Notes under the pieces: model-generated
The model's input: only the letters and a program-made list of their open reading frames with translations
What the model was told of the DNA's origin: nothing
Databases searched by the model: none
Part shown: positions 1 through 6,590 of the stretch, in pieces
Layout of the letters: each line of letters begins with the position of its first letter
Position numbering within the stretch: the first letter of the stretch is position 1
Position numbers and translations under genes: made by a program
Assembly (NCBI GenBank): GCA_017453465.1
Contig: JAFTEV010000073.1
Coordinates: 1-40,497, forward strand
From: Bacteroidaceae bacterium
GTDB taxonomy: Bacteria > Bacteroidota > Bacteroidia > Bacteroidales > Bacteroidaceae
DNA: 40,497 bases
Direction of reading: 5' to 3'

Positions 1-120
1 AAAAGTTAAAAGTTAAAATGGGCTGGCGCGGTGTTGGGGGGGGAGTTAAAAGTTAAAAGTTAAAAGTTAAAATGGGCTGGCGCGGTGTTGGGGGGGGTAA
101 AAATTAAAAGTTAAAAGTTA
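1..120. repeat. AT-rich phrase repeat with conserved core, two copies
   Basis: Runs of the unit AAAAGTT alternate with a 26-nt core starting ATGGGCTGGCGCGGTG and ending in eight G. The core occurs identically at 18-43 and 72-97, a 54-nt period. A third partial unit at 100-124 supplies the stop codon of recF on the minus strand. The same phrase, including ATGGGCTGG, recurs at the far end of the window (40409-40497). No gene is seen in it. Its function is unknown. Confidence 0.85.
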
Positions 121-1215
121 AAATGGGGTGATTTCTCCGGCTTTGACGTTGAATAGCTGGTAGTCGCCGCTGGTGCGCTGGAGTATCTTGTCGAGGTTTT
201 CGCGGTTGGTGTCGGTGATGAAGATTTGCCCGAAGGTGGGCTGGAGGAGGAGTTTGACGATGTTCTCTACGCGCTGGGCATCGAGTTTGTCGAAGATGTC
301 GTCGAGCAGGATGATGGGGGTGGTCTGGCTGCCGGTGCGCTTCAGGAAGTTGAACTGGGCGAGCTTCAGGGCGATGAGGTATGACTTGTTCTGTCCCTGC
401 GACCCTTCGCGTTTGATGGGGAATCCGCCGAGCGACATTTCGAGTTCGTCCTTGTGTATGCCGTGGAGGGAGTAGCCCATGATGCGGTCTTTGTCGCGGC
501 TGGCCTGTATGGTGGCGAGCAGGTCGCCCCGCTGTCCGTGGCTGGTGTAGTGGATGTTGACGGTTTCGCAGCCGCCGGTGATGGTGTTGTGGAATTGCTG
601 GAAGACGGGGATGAACTCCTGGATGAAGTTTTCGCGCTTCCGATAGACGGTCTGTCCGTGGAGGGCCATCATCGCTTCGTAAACGGCCAGCACGTCGGGG
701 TTGGGCTCTTCTTCGGCCTTCAGCATGGCGTTGCGCTGCTGCAGGGCTTTGTTGTAGGCGGTGAGGGCGTTGATGTATTCGTTGTCGTACTGCGAAATGA
801 CGATGTCCATGAATTTCCGCCGCTCGTCGCTGCCGCCGAGGATGAGCTGGCTGTCGCTGGGCGAGACTATGATGAGGGGCAGCAGTCCGATGTGTTCGGA
901 GAGTCGCTTGTATTCCTTCTTGTTCCGCTTCACGTGCTTCTTCTGGTGCATCTTCATGCCGATGCTGATTTCTTCCTCGGTGCCGTTCAGGTCGTAGTGG
1001 CCCTGCACCATCAGGGCTTCTTCGCCGTGGCGGATGTTGCCGGAGTCTATGCTGCAGGCGGCACTCTTGGCAAAGGAGAGGAAGTAGATGGCATCGAGCA
1101 CATTGGTCTTCCCCTCGCCGTTTTGCCCTACCAGACAGTTTATTTTGGGCGAGAGGGTGAGGTCTGCTTCGGCAATGTTGCGATAGTTCAGGATGGTGAG
1201 TCGTTTCAGAATCAT
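118..1215 (-). CDS. recF: DNA replication/repair protein RecF
   Basis: RecF is an ABC/SMC-like ATPase that helps load RecA at gaps in single-stranded DNA in the cytoplasm. The 365-residue protein has the usual family length. Visible motifs are a Walker A near residues 30-38 (GQNGEGKTN), an ABC signature region SQGQNKSYLIALKLAQ, and a Walker B/D-loop PIILLDDIFDKLDAQR near the C-terminus. The ATG lies 6-13 nt from a TAACTTTG box (1221-1228, minus strand), so the transcript may have almost no leader; a -33 partner is not clear. The stop codon and last residues are formed by the AAAAGTT repeat. It stands alone, with no dnaA or dnaN neighbour here, as is common in Bacteroidota. Confidence 0.95.
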   Translation of the reverse strand: MILKRLTILNYRNIAEADLTLSPKINCLVGQNGEGKTNVLDAIYFLSFAKSAACSIDSGNIRHGEEALMVQGHYDLNGTEEEISIGMKMHQKKHVKRNKKEYKRLSEHIGLLPLIIVSPSDSQLILGGSDERRKFMDIVISQYDNEYINALTAYNKALQQRNAMLKAEEEPNPDVLAVYEAMMALHGQTVYRKRENFIQEFIPVFQQFHNTITGGCETVNIHYTSHGQRGDLLATIQASRDKDRIMGYSLHGIHKDELEMSLGGFPIKREGSQGQNKSYLIALKLAQFNFLKRTGSQTTPIILLDDIFDKLDAQRVENIVKLLLQPTFGQIFITDTNRENLDKILQRTSGDYQLFNVKAGEITPF

Positions 1216-1311
1216 GGCTGCAAAGTTACGCAGTTTTTTTCAAATACAGCCTCCTTTCTGTTAAGATTTTGCAAACGGGCATGGGCGGTTTTGGCTTTCT
1301 GCGCGATTCGT

Positions 1312-1385
1312 GTAGGCAATTCGCCGCGCTCACGTAGGCAATTCGTTGCGGTTGATTGCCTACGCGAGCGCGGCGAATTGCCTAC
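1312..1385. repeat. Bipartite inverted-repeat element A (TAGGCAA family)
   Basis: The outer arm GTAGGCAATTCGCCGCGCTC (1312-1331) is perfectly complementary to 1366-1385. One mismatch separates it from an inner 10-bp arm CGTAGGCAAT (1333-1342) pairing with 1355-1364. The loop is 12 nt. The phrase TAGGCAAT is therefore used twice in each arm. A second element with the same design is at 35875-35950. It lies between recF and the tRNA gene and could act as a transcription terminator or a mobile hairpin element. Confidence 0.85.
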
Positions 1386-1521
1386 GCGGGAAAAACAGAA
1401 TGGGTATGGCTGTGTGGTGCGGTTGTGTCAAACGTCCTGTAAATCTGTTGCTTCCGTGTCGGCGGGGAGATGCGCGAAGTAAAAAAGTGAAGATAGGCTG
1501 AAAATTTTTGTGGTAAAATGG

Positions 1522-1551
1522 TTGGCGATTCACATATTTTTAGTAATTTTG
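1522..1551 (+). promoter_or_regulatory. Bacteroidota-type promoter for tRNA-Gly
   Basis: A -33-like TTGG (1522-1525) and a -7 box TAATTTTG (1544-1551, consensus TAnnTTTG) are separated by 18 nt. The predicted start lies a few bases before the tRNA 5' end at 1567. Confidence 0.7.
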
Positions 1552-1566
1552 CAGCGTTTTTCAGCT

Positions 1567-1639
1567 GCGATAGTGGCTCAGTTGGTAGAGCATTGGCTTC
1601 CCAAGCCGAGGGTCGCGGGTTCGAGTCCCGTCTATCGCT
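1567..1639 (+). tRNA. tRNA-Gly (anticodon CCC)
   Basis: A 73-nt cloverleaf is visible. The acceptor stem is GCGATAG/CTATCGC with discriminator T. The D arm is GCTC/GAGC. The anticodon stem TTGGC/GCCGA carries loop TTCCCAA, giving anticodon CCC, which reads GGG glycine codons. The T arm is GCGGG-TTCGAGT-CCCGT. CCA is not encoded. A consensus promoter lies just upstream and a 28-bp perfect inverted repeat just downstream. Confidence 0.95.
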
Positions 1640-1649
1640 CAATAGAATT

Positions 1650-1731
1650 AGGAATTAGGAATGAGGAATTAGGAATGGGCACTATGACGGCTGAAACCGT
1701 ATTCATTCCTAATTCCTCATTCCTAATTCCT
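1650..1731. repeat. Perfect 28-bp inverted repeat, GGAATTA/GGAATGA phrase
   Basis: The left arm (1650-1677) is made of GGAATTA and GGAATGA units. The right arm (1704-1731) is its exact reverse complement over 28 nt, with a 26-nt loop. Placed immediately after the tRNA and before the antiporter gene, it could end tRNA transcription, although no strong T-tract follows. Confidence 0.9.
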
Positions 1732-1753
1732 CATTATATATAAATTACACGCT

Positions 1754-3145
1754 ATGTTGTTTACTACTCTTGTCATTGTGGCCGTGCTGCTGTTTGCCTT
1801 CCTGCTGATGAGCACAGAGCCGGTTAATCACTTGAACCGTGCAGCGGTAGCCATGTGTTGCGGCGTTGTTGTCTGGGTGGTCTATCTGCTCAGGGCGGGC
1901 GACTTCATCCAGCTGGTTCACCCCGACGAGTATTCGTTCTTTCTTTCGGGCACGCAGTCGAGCACGGACTCGGTGAAGGAGTTTGTGTCGAACAACATCA
2001 TCGTCCGCTACATCAGCGAGGCTTGCTCGGTCATCCTGTTCCTGATTGCCACGAACACCATCATCGAGGTGCTGCACAACAACGGCGTGTTCGACTCGCT
2101 GATTTCCTGGCTCCGGATGCGCAATAGTCATCTGTTTCTGTGGATTGTGTCGCTGCTGACGTTTGTGCTGTCGGCCAATGTGGACAACCTGACGACGGTG
2201 GTGCTGATGATGGGGCTGGTGGGCAACATCGTGCGCTCGCATTATCAGCGTGTGGTGTATGCCTGCAGCATCATGGTCTCGGCCATGCTGGGCGGTTGCT
2301 TCACGGTGATTGGCGATATGACATCGTTGATGCTGTGGGTGCGCGGACTGGTTACGCCGACGGTGTTTTCGGCAGGTCTGTTCTTGCCCGCCATCACGAG
2401 CCTGTGTGTGTTCAACTTGCTGATTGGTATGCGGCTCATCGGCAGGGTGGAGGTGGTCTCTGTCTTCGACAAGTTCGACGGCGATGACTCTTACCTGCGG
2501 GGCTGGCAGAAGATTCTGCTGCTCATCCTGGGGCTGGGCGGCTTGTGGTTTATCCCGACGTTCCATGTCCTCACGAAGTTGCCCCCGTTCCTGGGTGCGC
2601 TGTCGGTGCTGGCCCTGATGTGGATTGTGGAGGGGTTGTGCAACCTGGAGCGCAATGGCAATGTGCTGATGGTGCAACGCCACTATTTCCGCAATACGGA
2701 GTTCATCGGTATGCGCATGATTCTGTATTTTCTGGGCATCAGCCTGTGCGTAGGTGCACTGACGGAGTGTGGTGCGCTGATGTATATGCGGCAGTGGCTG
2801 GAGCATAATATAAATAATGTGTATGCTTACGGGGCTTTGACGGGGCTGCTGTCGAGCGTTCTGGACAATGTGCCCGTGATGATGCTGGGCATGAATGTGT
2901 TTCCGCTCGACACGGTGGCCAGTTCAGCCTCGGAGTTTGCCGTGAACGGCGAATACTGGCAGTTGCTGCCTTTCTGCTGTGCCATGGGTGGTTCGACGAT
3001 GTTCATCGGCACCATGGCTGGACAGGCTGTGCTGCAGGTGGAGCGTATGCGCTTTGGCTGGATGCTGCGTCACTACACGTGGCGCGTGTTCCTGGCCTGG
3101 GGCGCGGGGCTGCTGGTCTTTTGGCTGACACACATGGAAGGATAA
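1754..3145 (+). CDS. nhaD: NhaD-type sodium:proton antiporter (ion-transporter superfamily)
   Basis: This 463-residue, highly hydrophobic inner-membrane protein belongs to the NhaD / arsenite-permease-like superfamily. It probably exchanges Na+ for H+ in sodium and pH homeostasis. The diagnostic stretch SANVDNLTTVVLMMGLVG (about residues 138-157) matches the NhaD region with polar and acidic residues inside a membrane helix. A second polar region follows around residues 180-195 (GDMTSLMLW), and DNVPVMMLG lies near the C-terminus. About 11-13 membrane segments can be seen. Length fits the family. The ATG is the first in frame after the repeat region. The exact ion is not determined from sequence; NhaD is favoured over ArsB by the DNLTT motif. 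Confidence 0.8.
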   Translation: MLFTTLVIVAVLLFAFLLMSTEPVNHLNRAAVAMCCGVVVWVVYLLRAGDFIQLVHPDEYSFFLSGTQSSTDSVKEFVSNNIIVRYISEACSVILFLIATNTIIEVLHNNGVFDSLISWLRMRNSHLFLWIVSLLTFVLSANVDNLTTVVLMMGLVGNIVRSHYQRVVYACSIMVSAMLGGCFTVIGDMTSLMLWVRGLVTPTVFSAGLFLPAITSLCVFNLLIGMRLIGRVEVVSVFDKFDGDDSYLRGWQKILLLILGLGGLWFIPTFHVLTKLPPFLGALSVLALMWIVEGLCNLERNGNVLMVQRHYFRNTEFIGMRMILYFLGISLCVGALTECGALMYMRQWLEHNINNVYAYGALTGLLSSVLDNVPVMMLGMNVFPLDTVASSASEFAVNGEYWQLLPFCCAMGGSTMFIGTMAGQAVLQVERMRFGWMLRHYTWRVFLAWGAGLLVFWLTHMEG

Positions 3146-3151
3146 TAATTG

Positions 3152-3280
3152 GACAATTTACAATTTGACAATTACGGAACTTGCCAAATTGTCGATTACG
3201 AAATTTGTCCAATTGTAAATTGTCAAATTGTCCGATTGTAAATTGTCAAATTGTCAAATTGTAAATTGTCAAATTGTCAA
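3152..3280. repeat. AATTGTCAA phrase repeat running into the miaA start codon
   Basis: About 130 nt consist largely of AATTGTC / AATTGTA units. The 22-nt segment 3152-3173 is the exact reverse complement of 3249-3270, and several shorter alternative pairings exist. The last units end directly at the ATG at 3281, so the whole ribosome-binding region of the next gene is repeat-derived. Related phrases occur at 13122-13140, 30780-30805 and 36061-36083. Confidence 0.85.
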
Positions 3281-4036
3281 ATGATGAATCTCCTTACGAT
3301 ACTGGGTCCGACGGCGTGTGGCAAGACTGCGTTTGCCACACGGCTGGCTTGTAGGCTGGGGGGCGAAATCATCAGTGCCGACAGCCGTCAGGTGTTTCGT
3401 GGCATGGACATCGGTACGGGGAAGGACCTGGCCGACTATGAGGTAGGCGGGCAGCGGGTTCCCTACCATCTGATTGACATTGCCGAGCCTGGCACGCGCT
3501 ACAGTGTCTATCAGTTTCAGCAGGATTTCCATGCGGCTTACAGCGACATCGTGGGGCGGGGGAGGACTCCCATTCTCTGTGGCGGCACTGGGCTTTACAT
3601 CGAGAGCGTCATTCGTGGCTATGAGTTCGACGGGCGGCAGATGCCTCCGTTGCAGAGCCTGAACATTGGGCTGCTCATCAGCCGTGAAGAGCGTCGCCGT
3701 AAAATATCGCAGCGGCTTCAGGCCCGACTGGACGAGGGCATGATTGACGAGGTGCGCGGACTGATTGACCGTGGTGTTTCGACCGACGCGCTGATTCGCT
3801 ACGGACTGGAGTATAAGTATGTAACGCTTTATCTCTTGGGGCAGTTGAGCTACGAGGAAATGTACCGTCTGCTGGAGATTGCCATCCACCAGTTTGCCAA
3901 GCGGCAGATGACGTGGTTTCGGGGCATGGAGGAGCGGCGGGGCATTCCTATCCACTGGCTCAGCTGCGAGTTGCCAATAGAAGAAAGAATAGAAATAGCA
4001 GAAAGTTTATGGAGGAAAGAAATCGCTGGGGCGTAG
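3281..4036 (+). CDS. miaA: Short MiaA-like tRNA dimethylallyltransferase
   Basis: MiaA adds a dimethylallyl group to N6 of adenosine 37 in tRNAs reading U-initial codons. Visible features are the P-loop GPTACGKT (residues 9-16), ISADSRQVFRGMDIGTGK, GGTGLYIESV, and the C-terminal FAKRQMTWFR. The protein has 251 residues against about 300 for usual MiaA. The gap lies between GYEFDGRQMPP and the beta strand LNIGLLISREERR, which is where the helical tRNA-clamping insertion normally sits. Start is ATG 3281 or 3284; the upstream in-frame TTG would translate repeat DNA and is rejected. The end overlaps the next gene by 28 nt. It may be an alternative isopentenyltransferase-like enzyme with altered tRNA recognition. 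Confidence 0.8.
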   Translation: MMNLLTILGPTACGKTAFATRLACRLGGEIISADSRQVFRGMDIGTGKDLADYEVGGQRVPYHLIDIAEPGTRYSVYQFQQDFHAAYSDIVGRGRTPILCGGTGLYIESVIRGYEFDGRQMPPLQSLNIGLLISREERRRKISQRLQARLDEGMIDEVRGLIDRGVSTDALIRYGLEYKYVTLYLLGQLSYEEMYRLLEIAIHQFAKRQMTWFRGMEERRGIPIHWLSCELPIEERIEIAESLWRKEIAGA

Positions 4037-4935
4037 TCTATAGTTCACATTCAGGGTCGCACAAGGCTCACAAGCGTTGGTCGCACATCCGTTCCTACAT
4101 GGAGCAGAAGGGTGTGCAGTACGATTTTGTGCAGTCGGAGTCGTTTGGTTCGGTGGAGCGTCTGGTGGCGATGCTGTGTCAGAATGGCTACCACACCATT
4201 GTCATCGTGGGGGGCGACGGTGCCTTGAACGATGCCATCAATGCCATTATGACCAACCGCGAAGCCTTGCCCGCAGACTTTGCCCTGGGCGTGATTCCCA
4301 ATGGCATTGGCAATGACTTTGCGCGCTTCTGGGGATTTCAGGACGAGAACTTCCGGCAGACGGTTGACACGCTGATTGCCCGCCACACGCGCAAGGTGGA
4401 TGTGGCCTACTGTGTGTATCAGGACGACATGATTCCGCAGAAGCGTTATTTCCTTGACTGCATGAACATTGGACTGGGTGCAAAGTTGATTAAGGGCACC
4501 AACGATGCCGCCCGCCTCATCGGGTCGAAGCGGCTGTCTATCATTCCGGCTCTGCTTTCGCGCATTTTTGAGCGCAAGTCTTTTGTGTTCAAGATGCAGA
4601 TTGATACGGAAGTGGTGGAGGGTGAATATATGTCGGTCTGTATTGGCAACGCCCAGGGCTATGGGCAGACCCCCAACGCTGTGCCCTACAGCGGTTTTCT
4701 GGATATTTCGGCCATCACTCGCCCGAAGTGGTGGCAGCTTTTCGAGGGCTTCTGGCTCTTGGGCAAGGGCCGTTTCCTGAATTACAAGAATGTGCATCCT
4801 TACCGTGCCAGCAAAATCGTGATTGAGCAGTGCGGCAAGGCTTCCATCAGTCTGGATGGCCTCTACCTGCCCGGCAAGGATTTCACGCCCGTGAAGATTG
4901 GGCTGGAAAGGGAAGTGGTGGATTTTATTGTGTGA
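4009..4935 (+). CDS. Diacylglycerol kinase / YegS-like lipid kinase
   Basis: The DAGK-catalytic-domain family phosphorylates lipid alcohols such as diacylglycerol at the membrane surface. The 308-residue protein has the nucleotide-binding motif VVGGDGALND-like at residues 66-75 (GGDG at 68-71), followed by IPNGIGNDFAR, and later MNIGLGAKL and a C-terminal beta-rich half. ATG 4009 is chosen because homology-like sequence begins at once and the ATG lies inside the 3' end of miaA (28-nt overlap), indicating translational coupling. The longer in-frame extension upstream is only miaA read in another frame. The lipid substrate cannot be decided from sequence. Confidence 0.85.
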   Translation: MEERNRWGVVYSSHSGSHKAHKRWSHIRSYMEQKGVQYDFVQSESFGSVERLVAMLCQNGYHTIVIVGGDGALNDAINAIMTNREALPADFALGVIPNGIGNDFARFWGFQDENFRQTVDTLIARHTRKVDVAYCVYQDDMIPQKRYFLDCMNIGLGAKLIKGTNDAARLIGSKRLSIIPALLSRIFERKSFVFKMQIDTEVVEGEYMSVCIGNAQGYGQTPNAVPYSGFLDISAITRPKWWQLFEGFWLLGKGRFLNYKNVHPYRASKIVIEQCGKASISLDGLYLPGKDFTPVKIGLEREVVDFIV

Positions 4936-4955
4936 TAGGATGTGGTGTACACACA

Positions 4956-5204
4956 ATGCGAAACAGTTGTGAAGATGCCCCGCCTTACACGCATAACCAT
5001 AAGCGTTTAGCGATAGGCTGTGGCCTTTATTTGCAGATGAATGATGAGCAGCGTGATTTTATAGAGACGATTACCAATTACAATATTGAAGCCCGATACC
5101 CGGAAGACAGGGATGCACTTTCGCATACGCTTACCAAACAGGCGTGTCGGCAAATGATAGACCAAACAAAACAGTTGCAACGATGGATAAAAGACAAACT
5201 TTGA
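4956..5204 (+). pseudogene. 5'-truncated HEPN-domain protein (C-terminal half only)
   Basis: The translated sequence matches the second half of HEPN-domain proteins that pair with MNT nucleotidyltransferases. PPYTHN, then NIEARYP, then an alpha-helical tail KQLQRWIKDKL are visible. An RX4H-like motif (RDALSH) of the kind used by HEPN RNases is present. The N-terminal two helices, about 50 residues in full-length relatives, are missing: the sequence starts 21 nt after the lipid-kinase stop codon. An 82-residue product could be made from ATG 4956. It overlaps the MNT gene by 22 nt, keeping the normal HEPN-MNT arrangement. Most likely a decayed toxin gene; a mini-protein cannot be excluded. Confidence 0.7.
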
Positions 5205-5500
5205 CACGTGAAGAAGCGCTTGAACTTGTTCGTCAATACAAACAGGTTATTAGGTCTCGCTTCGACATAGAGCCGAAGGTAATGATGTTTGGCTCCTACT
5301 CAAAAGGGTATGCTAATCCAGACAGTGACATTGATGTGGCTGTTATTGTGCCAAGTTATGGTGACCGCAAGATGGAAATTTCAAAAAGGCTTTGGCATGA
5401 TGTGGATCAGGTAAGTTTCCTCATAGAACCTGTCCTCATGGCAGAAGACCGCTGGTCGCCCCTATATGATGATGTGATGCGCACAGGGGTGGCTGTATGA
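5183..5500 (+). CDS. MNT-type nucleotidyltransferase (HEPN partner, antitoxin-like)
   Basis: Minimal nucleotidyltransferases of this family act as antitoxins. In the characterised MntA-HepT pair the enzyme attaches AMP to the HEPN toxin. The 105-residue protein has the complete motif GSYSKGYANPDSDIDVAV (residues 37-54), with GS and two Asp (49 and 51) of the polymerase-beta fold. ATG 5183 gives a start just before the motif-bearing fold and overlaps the HEPN remnant by 22 nt. With its toxin truncated, this gene may be a relic antitoxin or may protect against a related toxin elsewhere. Confidence 0.85.
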   Translation: MDKRQTLTREEALELVRQYKQVIRSRFDIEPKVMMFGSYSKGYANPDSDIDVAVIVPSYGDRKMEISKRLWHDVDQVSFLIEPVLMAEDRWSPLYDDVMRTGVAV

Positions 5501-5553
5501 TTTTATGGCCTGAACATACGCCCTGTATGCCAATAAAGAAAAAAGAAATATAA

Positions 5554-5604
5554 AAGTGTGCGTGAGTTCAACAGGCTTTGTGTTGAACTCACGCATACTT
5601 TTTC
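5554..5604. terminator. Bidirectional intrinsic terminator
   Basis: A 20-bp stem, 5554-5573 with 5581-5600, contains one G-U type mismatch and a 7-nt loop. T-rich sequence follows on the plus strand and A-rich sequence precedes the left arm, so it can end both the MNT transcript and the convergent regulator transcript. Confidence 0.9.
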
Positions 5605-5607
5605 TTT

Positions 5608-6318
5608 TTATCCAATCTTACTGATTTTTTTGATTTGTTCTTCGTCGATGATTTTTATTTTCCTGCCGTCGATGGCGACGATGTGTTCGTTGGCAAAGGC
5701 GGAGAGGGTGCGGATGGCATTGGAGGTGGTCATGTTGGAGAGGTTGGCCAGGTCTTCACGCGAGAGGTAGATGGAGAGGGTGGCGCCGTCTTCTTCCAGT
5801 CCGTAGCAGTCTTTCAGGAAGAGCAGGGCTTCGGCCAGTCGGCCACGGATGTGCTTCTGGGTGAGGTTTACGGTGCGCTGGTCGCTGCTGCCGAGTTCGA
5901 TGGAGAGGTGACGGACGAAATAGAGGGCCAGCTTGAGGTTGGTCTGTGTCCATTTGTCGACTATCTCCATGGGGATGAGGCAGAGGGTGGAGGTCTCGAA
6001 TGCAGCCGCTGCTGTGACGTAGTTCTGGTTGGCAAAGAACGCCCGATAGCCAAAGATATCGACAGGCTTGATGACACGGATAATCTGGGTGCGACCGCCT
6101 ACGCCGTCTTTGTAGATTTTCACCTTGCCGCTGAGTAGGCAATGGAAGTACAGGGGGACGTCTCCTTCTTTATATATAATCTGGTTCTTCTTGAAGTGGC
6201 GAATGGAGAGGTGCTCTTTCAGCTCCTCAATCTCTTCGGGAGAGAGTAGGCTGCTGATGGGCGACAAGCTGTCCATGATGTCAGCTATGACGATTGTGTC
6301 CTGTTTCTTCTTTGGCAT
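5608..6318 (-). CDS. Crp/Fnr-family transcriptional regulator
   Basis: The 236-residue cytoplasmic regulator has an N-terminal cyclic-nucleotide-binding-like beta barrel (about residues 20-130, with IIYKEGDVPLYFHCLLSGKV). A C-terminal winged helix-turn-helix follows near 180-220 (SREDLANLSNMTTSNAIRTL). No Cys cluster for an Fnr iron-sulphur centre is seen in the N-terminus, so the ligand is unknown. ATG 6318 is preferred over the upstream in-frame ATG at 6426 because the promoter boxes lie between the two. It is divergent from the glycogen operon, sharing a 272-nt control region, so it may regulate that operon, but this is inference. Confidence 0.85.
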   Translation of the reverse strand: MPKKKQDTIVIADIMDSLSPISSLLSPEEIEELKEHLSIRHFKKNQIIYKEGDVPLYFHCLLSGKVKIYKDGVGGRTQIIRVIKPVDIFGYRAFFANQNYVTAAAAFETSTLCLIPMEIVDKWTQTNLKLALYFVRHLSIELGSSDQRTVNLTQKHIRGRLAEALLFLKDCYGLEEDGATLSIYLSREDLANLSNMTTSNAIRTLSAFANEHIVAIDGRKIKIIDEEQIKKISKIG

Positions 6319-6395
6319 TGTGGATGGATGCGTTTTTTGTGTTTTTGCGTCCTGTGTTTTTAAGTGTGAGAGAATGCAAAAACGTGAATCGGCTG

Positions 6396-6427
6396 CAAAG
6401 TTAACGTTAAGTTGAATAAAAAACAAA
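6396..6427 (-). promoter_or_regulatory. Bacteroidota-type promoter of the Crp/Fnr gene
   Basis: On the minus strand there is a -33 TTTG (6424-6427), a 20-nt spacer and a -7 box TAACTTTG (6396-6403). The predicted leader is about 70 nt. The context GCTGCAAAGTTA around the -7 box is identical to the one in front of recF. Confidence 0.75.
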
Positions 6428-6515
6428 GTTCCTAAGTTTTTTTATGTTTTGCAGCATGTTTTTTTGATTTTGCGAACTAAAAAATCTAAAAAACGGAATA
6501 AAAAAGGCCAAGAAG

Positions 6516-6546
6516 TTGGCTGAACAAAAAGAAATGGCTAAGTTTG
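6516..6546 (+). promoter_or_regulatory. Bacteroidota-type promoter of the glycogen operon
   Basis: TTGG (6516-6519), a 19-nt spacer and TAAGTTTG (6539-6546) match the TTTG / TAnnTTTG pattern. The leader to ATG 6591 would be about 38 nt. It is divergent from, and close to, the regulator promoter. Confidence 0.75.
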
Positions 6547-6590
6547 TACAATTTTACGGAAAACATAATTACAAACCTTAAAATATAACT

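Noticed and set aside
1745-2806. 353-codon minus-strand His/Gln-rich frame
   Set aside because: Antisense to the antiporter gene; composition reflects the reverse of membrane-protein codons.
3251-3280. Upstream in-frame TTG start for miaA
   Set aside because: It would translate the AATTGTC repeat; the ATG pair at 3281/3284 begins directly before the conserved first strand and P-loop.
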